Source: Calycina herbarum (taxonomy: Eukaryota > Ascomycota > Leotiomycetes > Helotiales > Pezizellaceae). Taken from it: a DNA stretch of 64,000 nucleotides. Position numbers and translations under genes: made by a program. The notes below the pieces were generated by a model. The model searched no databases. It worked only from the letters and a program-made list of their open reading frames with translations, and was not told the origin of the DNA. This document shows positions 54,471 through 64,000 of the stretch, piece after piece. The DNA lies in assembly GCA_001414485.1 (NCBI GenBank), contig LLEY01000083.1:62001-126000 (forward strand). The letters run 5' to 3'. The stretch's first letter is position 1. Each line of letters opens with the position of its first letter.

Positions 54471-56825
54471 TCTGACGGTAGAGGTTGAGGTATCGTGGTG
54501 AGTTGGTGAGGTGAGAAGAGGATGGTTGGAGGTAGAAGAAGGTGGAGAAAGTATCGCAAGTAATATAAAGCTTCCAGTCAAAATTTGAACCAGGAAATAA
54601 GGATTAGGTTCGAAAATAGTTCGAAGTTAAAAGTGGTTGGTTGGTGGAGTGCTGGTAATGCGTGTGGGGGGGGGGTTGTATATCGAAGGCGCAGCCTTGT
54701 GGATTAGGAGTACGTAGAACTGAACGAGTGACGAGTCTTTTAGACTTTGTAAAGCAACCCTTCTCTTGATCTCCAAAAAGCTGATGAACGCGAAATAGAA
54801 AAGATTTAGTCTGAAGTTGCGTACTCCCCGTTACTTAAGTGGCACCGCTCTCACCGAAGACTACGCTAGGACTTCCCATGCGGTCCTGGGAGCAGACGGA
54901 GATCGGCAGGGTTGAACAGAAGCGAGTCTCAGGGAGTTCAGGGGGGCAGGGAGGATGAGAGAAAGGAGTGACAGGCAAAAAAGAGGTAAAAATGCAATAA
55001 AAGACGAACTTGGAGGTGGCGTGCAAACAAACGGCCCTGCTTGCTCACCTTGCTGTGGCTTTTGTCAATGCGAGGGGTGTTACAGAAGGGTGGGAACGCT
55101 GGAAATGGCAGCATGGCTCCGCTCCGTAGGAGTCGTTTCGGCGGACAGGGAGGAAGAGTTCAGGGGGGGCAAGCCTTCCGAGAATTGTGAAGAATTCGGC
55201 CTCATCGCCAGAACGGAGGCTGAATCTCCAACAATTCGATGCAACGCAGCAAAACATGTTGGAGTAAGAAACAGTTTCCAGCAGCCTGGTGTGGTGTGTC
55301 TTGATCTGCTCATGATCATGATCATGTACTGCTTTACTTACTGGGTATTCAGCAACCGTGGTGTGACAATGCCCAGAATGAACGTATGCGATGCCCTGGA
55401 AAGGCACCTCGGGCATCTTGACAACGTTTCGGGGGATGCGGTGGGGAGGGCCAAAGAGCCTGGACTGCTGTTGATCCCGGACCTTGATGAAGCCCGAATG
55501 ACGACCCCCTCGTGTCCCGATGCATTTCCCTTCAGCGTCCTCAGCCCTGGGGACGACGACCTTGAGGCCGAACCTGTGGGGAGACGACCCTTGTGTTTCT
55601 GAGTTATTTGGAGCAGGATTTTACACGTACTGAATCTTCATGCGACCTCCCCAGACCTTCGTGACATCGCTGACGATTTCTCGAAGCCACACTAGTTGAT
55701 TTTCCAAGATGCGAGCTGCCCAACAGCAATCACATCACAATGCCGAGACAGATTCCCAGACTCACAGACTCCCTCCATCGTCAACAACTGCCCAAAATCA
55801 CACACTGCAATCTGAGCCTTCAAAAAAGCTCAATTCCTCAAACCAGAACAGGCCGGTTTGATGCGCATCAGCCGATCTTTTGCTGTGAGATGATGAGATT
55901 GTGAGGGTGAAGCGAAGAGGATGAGAACCTGAACCACGCATGCGACAGGTTTCAACCCTTCGCTTCTGGTCTAGTGCGGACCCGTCCCGCGATAAGGGGT
56001 TCAGCAACTTGATACTGCCAAGCTCCGTAAGGAAGGGACACTGAGCCTCAGCCAGGTTGCATCTTTCAAATGGTCGATATATCTTCCAATATGAATGGAT
56101 ATCAATAGTGATGGTGACATACTTGGTCTCATGTTGACCTTGTGTAAATACACATTGTCAACAATACAAAACAACAACAGTCTGTATAAAAATCTGGCCC
56201 CCTGGGTAAACATTGTTTCGTACTCGCGTATTAATTGCCCTTGTTTCAATTGGACTTCCACCCCACCACGAATTCCGTACGATCAATATTTGCACAATAA
56301 TATAACTCAAATAATGCTCCGAGAATCAATGAAGCCGAAATTAGAATCCAGATATCGGAAGTCCTGAATTAGGAAAACCATTCATTCTCATTTTGAAAAT
56401 TGTTTCATACATATTACGTTTGGCTGGAGTGCGAACCTCCCTCCACGCTGAGAAAACTCCCTGGCTATGCAACAAATAATAAGAAGTCCCTTCTTCCATC
56501 TAATTCGCCTGCTCCGTCTCCTCCTAAGAAAAATGCCCAGGTATCCGCGCAAAAGAAACAACCACCAAAAAAATCATACATAGAAACTAGAAAACCCCGG
56601 TCCACATCTGGTTCCGAATGCCCATATTTACACCTCTTTTCTCAATCGAAACAAGAAATTCATCATGAGGCCGTGATGTTCATTAACCCTCCCCAAACCT
56701 GTTATGCAACCCGCACGGACACATACCCCGCTCTTCTTGAATGTTTCGCAGATGATGGAAACCCGTCCATCTGCATCTTCAAGTGTTGAATGAAATCAAT
56801 GAAATGATTTCCTGGTTTCCTCCTA
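54471..56825. other. 2.35-kb stretch without a convincing gene
   Basis: Contains a run of ten G near 54666, a plus-strand open frame of 215 codons at 54955-55602 without recognisable content (overlapped by open frames on the other strand), a TGATCATGATCATGATCATGT repeat near 55311-55325, and a 50-codon frame at 55709-55861. None has support beyond being open. Part may be untranslated RNA of neighbours or a noncoding transcript. Confidence 0.35.
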
Positions 56826-59800
56826 TCAAGTTCCTTCCTTGTGGTCGGGTCGTCTCGTGGTGAAACTGCGTCTAATACTCTCTCCCCACGCTGACGTCTC
56901 GAGTACTTCGAGAACATTCTCAGCGCTGACCGCACTTCCACGTCTGCTGCTTGCTGCCGAATTGGGAGCCGATAGCTGCTGCTCTCCTTCGAAACTGAAA
57001 GCTGAATTGGTCGGTCGATGTGGTGAGAGTTGTGGTGATCTTCCTGGGCTCGAGGTCCATGGACTTGAGGGGGAAAGAGGACCTCCGCTGGAGAACGACT
57101 CAGTCATGCGATGTCGATTAGCACCATCCAACCCGTGAGTAATAAATGAACTGCGGGGGTCGACAATGTCCATAGGCGAAAGTCGTGATGATGCATGGGC
57201 TTTTGCTTTTCGTTTTCTCGCAATCTCCTCTTCGTCGTCCACGTAAACCTCTGGACCAAGTTGTGGTACATCTGTCATGCGCCCTGATCGTTTCTTTTCT
57301 AGGTGTTTCCTAAATCTTCGTGACCAGTACCTAAACATATGATGTCAGCGAGCAATAATTGACAGCATTAGTGATTCTTACATGGTGTCAAAGAAGCCCA
57401 AAACGATCCGCCTGCGTATTTCTTCCTCTACTCGTTGAAGTCGGGCACGGCGACGTAAAAATTCCTCAAGCCTAGGAAAGTTAGATATGTTAGGGAACTT
57501 CGTTGCTAGAATTGACTTACTTTAAGCTCTTACTATCGCTAATGACATTGTAATGAGCAAGAACCATCAGAACGGTTGTAAATGATATACCAACATCTAC
57601 TTCCGCTGATACCATGACTTCTTCAAAGAACAAGTTGTAGCGAGCTCTTGCGATCCGAACTTCTTGAGGGTCGATCATCGCAAGACGTTTGTTTAGAGCT
57701 TTCAGGTTGATCCCGCTTGATCCCCCAGACGCAGCCATGGAGGAGATCCTACCAGACGTAGGCCCTCCCTGGATGTCCTCCAAAATACTGCGAACTGAAT
57801 TTTCATGACTGTATATTCGCATTTGGAACACACCAGAGAGTTCTCCAAGTAGACGAGGGAATTGTTCTTTCGTTATGAACCCCGTTCCTTCGGGATCTAA
57901 AGTAGCCCAAGCTTGCTTGAAGCGCCGGAGTTCCTCTCTACTAACCTTTCCGAGGCCACTAGAATGTTGATAAACGTAACTGAAACTCTCATAAATCAAG
58001 GACACAAACAAACTCGTAAAGATATACATGCTCAGAATGTTCCAAGAAATGAAGAGTGCTCTGGCCCAATTGGTGCTTCCGCAGTCGCTTTGAAAGAAAC
58101 TATCCGGATGTTTGTTGCAGAAGGGTGGCTCTATACCTGCGAAATCTTCCATGATGTCGTTCCAGCCCTCACCAGTCGACATTTTAAACAGCAGAATAAG
58201 CGCTTTGGGCACAGTTCTAAAGTTCAAGTTCCCACTTTCGCCAGCACCAAATCGGGTGAGACCAAAAGTCTGGGTCATAGCTATAGCGAAGACAAGGAAG
58301 AAGACAAACCAGGTTGCTAGAAGATTACCGATATTTGTCAAACTAGCAGCCGCTGTCTTGAAGAGCTGATCAAGGGCGTCATTTCGCGGAATCAATAAAA
58401 GAACTACCGAAACCAGAAAGAGCTTGTGGAGTTGGATGTAAAGCTGGCTGTTGAAGTCTACCAAGAGAATTATGGTGGAAACAAGTGTCCCCACGACAGC
58501 AAAAATGGAGAAGACATCCCAGGAACTTCGACTGAATCTTGACCAGCTAAGTCCAACGATTCGCACTATAATATTCGCCATATAGAACATTGTAAAGGCG
58601 AGAAAGACGAAATTTCTCGCCGTATCCCATCCAACTGGCTCGGGGTAATATTCAACCAAAAGGATGATGAGATGCAGAACAAGAACGATCGTTATAGCCC
58701 TTTGCCATCTCCCGTATTTTCGGACGGCTCTTTTATAGCACCAATCTTTCCACCCCCTGCCAACAGTCGTCGAAGGTCTTTTCGAGGGGGAAACTTGTTT
58801 GAGAAGTTTTCGCAATTCCAGCCACGATCTTTGTTCAGCCGTCAAGAAAGCAACTCCAGTTTGCTCTGTATAGTTACGCATGAAAACCGAGATGAACAGC
58901 GTAAGCACGAAGACAGTGGCGAGGATATTGAAGATGACGAAAAAGAGTGCATTTCCCTCAGAATTTCGGGGTTGTGGTTGTAGTCCAGGGCCAACAATAC
59001 TCTCGGCAGCCCACATAACATCGACCCATCCTTCCTGGGAAACGATTTGGAAGAGAATAAACAGAGAGCTACCGAAATCGTCAAAGTCGAAATATGAGTT
59101 TTGCGCTACGCGAGGTTGAATCATGGGCCATTGATCACTGAAAGGGGTAGCCTGGTACTCGCCGAAACAATCACTGAGATTGTTGCTTCCATTAGGAAAA
59201 CCGCTATCATTGCACGCTACAAGCCGGCCATTGAAGAGGTTGACGCCATACACAGCGAAAGGAACCAGAAGAGACAGAGAGACGAAGGCAGCCTAACAAT
59301 TAGTTAGCGAGTATTGATAGAAGGGTGGGTCACAACATACAGAAAAGAATTTGGAAAATCCAACTACAATCAGCGAGTGGAAGGTCTCTCTGGCGCTGTC
59401 GCTAACGTTCAATAGCCTCAATGCTCGCAGAGCTTTGAAGGCTCCAACAGCTCGGGACACATCTCCATCATCCATGAGCGAAGTAATAACATTGATCCAG
59501 AATGTGATCAAAACAACTCCATCTATCATACCCCATGAGCTTCTGAAATATGCATTCGGGGTCCAGAAAAGGCCATCCGCAAGGATTTTTATTAACGCCT
59601 CTACCGAAAATACGACGGCAAAAGCCATGTCAACCCACACAAACCAATTTCGTACATTGAATTTGTGATGGTCGAAATACTCCTTCTGATAGAGAGGTGT
59701 AGTGACGCAAGCAAGTAGAACCATTGCCACGATGGAGGCGTATATAAATGCGGAGAAGGCATACCATACAGCCCTGTTTGGTTCTACGCCCTCTATTCTC

Positions 59801-62800
59801 TCGCCTCCACGGCCAGGCCCAACAATCCTCTGACAAAAACGCCGGATGGGGTTCGTGGGTGTGAGCAGGAATAAAGCATTATTGTAGGTTGGGTGTCTAG
59901 CTAAGAACTCCCTCTGCGCTTTTTTTCTCTGCGAGGTGGCAGATACAGCTTCCTTGGCAAGGGTCCTTGCATCCGTCGATTCGTCTGCGCGGGCCGAAAA
60001 CTGGATATTTGAGTAGAACGGATTTGGTTCTCGGTTCCAGATGCGGTTCTTGAATTTTCCTTTGAACCTCGAGAAGAATCCAGTGTTAGAAGTAGGGTTG
60101 TCGCCGGTGGGTGGAGTTTCCGGAAATGCGGGGATTTGCTCAGCGGCACGGATTTCATCATCGAGGAAATCTTTTACCACCGCGTCTTTCAGGAGCATTT
60201 CCATGGTCGCTGGTCCATAATCTAATGGATCCTTGGTTTTTCTCGCTTTTCCAAACCGAAAAATAGCGGAAAGTGACAAATTGCTCGAGTCACCACCAAG
60301 CTCTTTTCTGTTTAGAAAGGCCTTTACCTGGTGCATGCGTTTTTCATCCTCCGATACATCGAAATTCTCCTGAATAACCGCTATAAACATGTTGACCAGA
60401 ATGAAATTTGCCAGAATAAACCACCCGATTAGAAACGCAGCACCAATCCATGCATTATCTCGGGACCTCCCGGCTCCAGTTATATTATAGAGAATGGTTG
60501 TCCAGTTTTCGCTCGACAGGATTTGATACATTGCAAGGAAGGCATTGTAGATGGTGTAAAAGGTCGCAACCGTATCGTCTCCATTATCGTCTAGTTGTTC
60601 CAATTCACCGCGGAATAGTTGAACAGCGAATATAGATATTAGAAAGGTGATGAGAAACACAAACAACATTAGATTACCAATACCACTAGAATTTCCGAGA
60701 ACAAGTGTAATCAATTTTCTTGTAACTGGCACCGCTATGATGACGCGATAGATTCGGAGAAGTTGGAAAAGCGTCAACCATGCGTAAGGCGTCCCTGAAT
60801 TGCGAATAGGTGGGATTAAAATCACCATTGTAATAACAACAAGTCCAAGGTCGAACCAATTCTTCTTGTCTCTCGTGAACCCCCGCCAGTCTACGGCAAA
60901 TCGGAGAATTATTTCGATGAAGAGAATAAAAGTCACCACAACCTCGGAGTTGTCAATGAATTTTCCTCTTGTTACCGACATGGTTGAGCTTCGGGAAGCC
61001 TGACAAACGATATCGTAGGCAATGCAGACGATCCAGAACCATTTTGTTTTGTCGAATAACTTTTTGAGATTATTAAGACGGGGCGGTGCTTCGGGATCAT
61101 GTGTCGGCAGCATGTTCTTAACGTGGGCAGCGAACGCACTAGCTTTTCCCTCTTCTCGGATGACTTGAAAGGACGAAGTTATAACAGCAATCAGCAAATT
61201 GAGTAGCCAAAGCATCATGATCATGATACCACCAGCGAAGAAAAGGGCGGTGGCTAAGTAATCCGAGTCCATGGTATAATACATTAGGTCTGAGTACGTA
61301 TTCGCAGTCATGATTACGAAAACCAATTCCAACGATTGAAATATATTGTCGAAACTCACTGTACCATTGAAGGGAAGATGATCTTGCTGAAGCTCAATGC
61401 AGTAAGAGCCTGGAGGACAAAGATAGCCTTTTATGGAGCTGCCCGAGGACGGCAAGTCATTGAGGGCGATGGTCCCGTCTAATGGTCCTGGGGGTCTTCT
61501 CCAGGTCTCGTGTCCACCAGATGAATTGAATTGGCCACCGCAGAATTGCTCAGACTGCACCCACGCCGAGCCGGTCAGGTTCTTTGGGTCAAGAGGGTCT
61601 ACCCAGACACATTGTCGGTCAAGACTCGACTTGAAACTTTGCACGCCAATAACAGCAAACAAAAGCCAGAAAAAGCCAATTAGGAATGAAACATTAACCA
61701 GCAGTGGTGCAGCCTTCTTCAAACTTCGGAGGATAACCTATCAAATCTGGTTAGCAAGGGATGGGATTAGAGTGGTATATAATACATACTGCAGTACCAT
61801 GCGTGAGAGCTAGGAGCCGAAGGATTCGCAAACAGCTCAACATCCTGAAAACGTAGAGATGCTGAGCTGCCTCTTTTCCTATGACCCCCAAAACAAAAGC
61901 CACCCAAAATGCACAAACGGCCACAAAATCAAGTCTGTTAAACCCATGGCGTAGAAATGCACGTCTTGCTAGCTGGAGCCGCTGCGCCTGCTCAACTGTC
62001 CTTATTTTGTCTCCCTGAATAGCAGTGAAGGATCGGATAACAGTTGGGGCGCTGAGGGCTGGTGAAGGACGGTTCCCTTTGGTAGAAAGTCCACGTTGTG
62101 GTTTGAAAACGGCGCGATATTTATCTAAGATAATAGCCTTCGCTCCGACCTTTCCCTTCGTTGAGCTGTACTCGGATGCATTGAGAATGAGTCCAGATAC
62201 GATGATTCTTGCGATGATTTCCAGTGTGAAAATGACGAACAATCCAAATATAGCATAATCGGTTTGGGTGGCGCCCCATTGCTTGGGACGAGGGTAATCA
62301 TAAACACTCCTTGAAGATTCTACTGCAAGTAGTATTGTTTGAACCATAATGAGTATCAGAATAACCGGCTCCGTGAGAGGATATACGAGTACGTCACATA
62401 ACCAATTCCTTACTTTGCTGTCGGAAGAAAAGATTCCCAGCGATCTGCCCCGCAGAGGGTTGGGTGGCTTTTCTATTTCTTCCTCATAAGACTTCACGGG
62501 CTCGGCTTTTCCAAAGAACTTCATTGCCTTTTCAACAGGAGCAGTGGGCAATTGGGCCTGGGGATTGGGACCGGCTGCTAGCGGATCCTTTTTGCGTTTT
62601 GGCTGAAATCTAATTTCCTCTTCATCACTCAAACTCGCCATGGTGGAAAGACTAGGCTGTCTTGTCAGCCGACTCGCTCGACGAGCAGCAAAATCTATCA
62701 TCTCCGCCTCTCCGCTTATATTGACGACACGCTGTGACATCGCTCTGACGATAGAACCAGCTCTCAAGAAAGCGCCAGAGGTAGTGGATGGTGAGCGAGA

Positions 62801-63580
62801 TCTGGACTGATTTTGACCATCAGGAGCAAGTGAAGCTCCATAGCTGTGTCCCCTTGAGCGGCCAGGTCTGGGTGATCGTCCTTGTTCCGCCGACCCAAGG
62901 CCATCAGCATGCCTGGAGCTCCTCCGTCGTACCTGATCGGCGGAATCAAAATTGACGCTGTGGAAGCTTTCTGATCTATTGTGTCGCTGTCCCCCAGAAC
63001 TATACACCTGTGCCCCACTTATAGGTTGGAGGTGGCTCGCGTCGGTAAGGGGTATGCTGTCAGAACCCTCGGTGGGAAAATAACTTGTTTGGTCTCCAAA
63101 ATACTCATCGCTGGCATCACCATAGGGAGATATTCGATCAATATCGTCGGTTCCGTAGTTGCCGAAAGGGGAGAAGGTGCTGGGAGCTGGCGATGGCTGG
63201 GGGACTTGAGAAATGCTGATATCTGGTACACTCAGGCCTGTGAATGCCATTGCCGCCGCAAAGGAGGAAGTATCTACTGGAGATGAGGGGGTTTCCGGTT
63301 CGTCATTATAATTCCGGTTCTGTTGTGCCCTGGTCGACTGGGTTGAGACTGGAGGCCTCGAGGGTCTCTCGGTTCGACTTGGTGATCCATTTTCCACCCG
63401 TTCATAACCACCACTTGTCGGCCGTGAAGATATGCCACCCAATATGCTCCTCCCTCGCGTGTGCTGTCGGTGGCCATCAGCCAAGTCGACGGACTCTGGT
63501 GGTGGTCCTAGATTTTGAAGAGGAATCGAGTGAGGAGGGGTAGTAGGATGCGATGGATCTTGTGAATTAGGAGGCGGCAT
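56826..63580 (-). CDS. cch1: Voltage-gated-type calcium channel alpha-1 subunit, Cch1
   Basis: Plasma-membrane pore subunit of the fungal high-affinity Ca2+ influx system (with Mid1). Five exons, 61790-63580, 59341-61737, 57521-59292, 57382-57471 and 56826-57330, give about 2184 residues, normal for Cch1. After a disordered Ser/Pro/Arg-rich N-terminus of about 370 residues come four ion-transport repeats. The pore loops read MTANTYSDLMYY (about 740), LSSENWTTILYN (about 1004), SQEGWVDVMWAAE (about 1480) and STGEGWNDIMED (about 1767), so the selectivity ring is N/E/E/E. Cys-rich extracellular loops (CVWVDP, CGGQFNSSGG, CPPGSYCIE) are in repeat I. A C-terminal EF-hand-like loop DPEGTGFITKEQF lies near 1860, followed by a long disordered tail rich in Ser and Pro. 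Start at 63580 (MPPPNSQDPSHP) is the first ATG of the frame. Confidence 0.95.
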
Positions 63581-64000
63581 TATGGCCTATGCCAATGACC
63601 CGAAGGCCTTCGTCGTATCGTGGTAGCCTGCTCTCGAGGGTTGAGGGTTGAGGGTTGGTGGAATTAATTGTGCAAGTGCTGTGTCGCCTGTCGAGAAGGG
63701 AAACTGCAATGCGCTGCGCGGCCGGAGGTGCTTCTCAGGTCGTGGTCATCATGGAGTTGCTGCGAATGGTAAACGAGGGTATCTAGAGGTGATCTAGAGG
63801 ATGTTTCCGTGGAGGGGATTCTTCTTCCTCGGCCTTCTGTCGTAGATTCTGGGGTCTTTGGTGGTGTTGGTATTGGATTGAAGCAGAGCAGAGCGGAGCA
63901 GATCAGATTTGTTTTCAGCAATTCTGTAACATGGAGCCGTGGTTCACTTCGAGGTGAGCCTAGTCCAGCGATGCGCGGCTGTGCAATCGCCCAAAAGCAC
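63581..64000. promoter_or_regulatory. Upstream region of cch1
   Basis: 420 bp of 5' flank. A GTTGAGGGTTGAGGGTT repeat lies near 63637-63656, and GCAGAGCAGAGCGGAGCAGATCAG near 63884-63907. No TATA box evident. No gene. Confidence 0.4.

Noticed and set aside
54955..55602. 215-codon plus-strand open frame
   Set aside because: Longest unassigned frame, but it overlaps long frames on the other strand, has no recognisable segment, and sits in a GC-rich stretch where open frames are common.
56400..56789. 129-codon plus-strand frame downstream of cch1
   Set aside because: Lies in the probable 3' untranslated region of cch1; low-complexity Pro/Lys content only.
1..64000. CRISPR arrays, bacterial operon signals, insertion sequences
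   Set aside because: None expected or seen; gene structure is eukaryotic throughout.

Overview
The window is nuclear DNA of a filamentous ascomycete (Pezizomycotina; a leotiomycete would fit, but the rank cannot be fixed from sequence alone). The evidence is short 45-65 nt introns with GT..AG ends and CTAAC-type branch points, typical fungal families (HET domain, Zn2Cys6 regulator, SAT4/PTH11-like membrane protein, single-module NRPS, Cch1 channel), and an AT-rich transposon decayed by C-to-T change. I rebuilt exon structures by hand from splice signals, reading frame and family motifs. No RNA data stand behind them.

Layout. 1-373: 5' half of an SRPBCC-fold protein (minus). 1.0-3.4 kb: HET-domain pseudogene. 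4.5-4.9 kb: small Cys-containing relic. 5.1-6.25 kb: NmrA-like NAD(P)-binding protein. 7.0-7.5 kb: small zinc-binding protein. 8.2-12.4 kb: five tandem, same-strand genes for small secreted peptides with signal sequence, pro-region, Kex2-type site and a four-cysteine tail. This array is the best candidate for something undescribed. 13.2-20.3 kb: Zn2Cys6 regulator, a decayed amino-acid/polyamine-type permease and a copper amine oxidase, which together look like an amine-utilisation module that lost its transporter. 20.7-31.7 kb: probable secondary-metabolite cluster with an A-T-C NRPS-like enzyme, alpha/beta hydrolase, SAT4-type membrane protein, UbiA prenyltransferase and O-methyltransferase. 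31.9-37.2 kb: gamma-glutamylcyclotransferase-like gene cut by a stop codon, a disordered hypothetical protein, and a secreted-protein pseudogene. 38.3-41.5 kb: a 3.2 kb DNA transposon with 138-bp inverted ends and 9-bp target duplication (Mutator-like by structure). 42.3-53.6 kb: MFS transporter, cytochrome P450, secreted carboxylesterase, and a ferroportin-family (SLC40) transporter with a 12-nt microexon and a GC-AG intron. 54.2-54.5 kb: small hypothetical protein. 56.8-63.6 kb: the Cch1-type calcium channel.

Themes. Housekeeping-type genes (Cch1, ferroportin, amine oxidase, NRPS) read cleanly over kilobases. Several accessory genes (HET, permease, GGCT-like, a secreted protein, a small Cys protein) carry frameshifts or stops. 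This looks like real decay in an accessory region, although small indels in the assembly cannot be excluded from one sequence.
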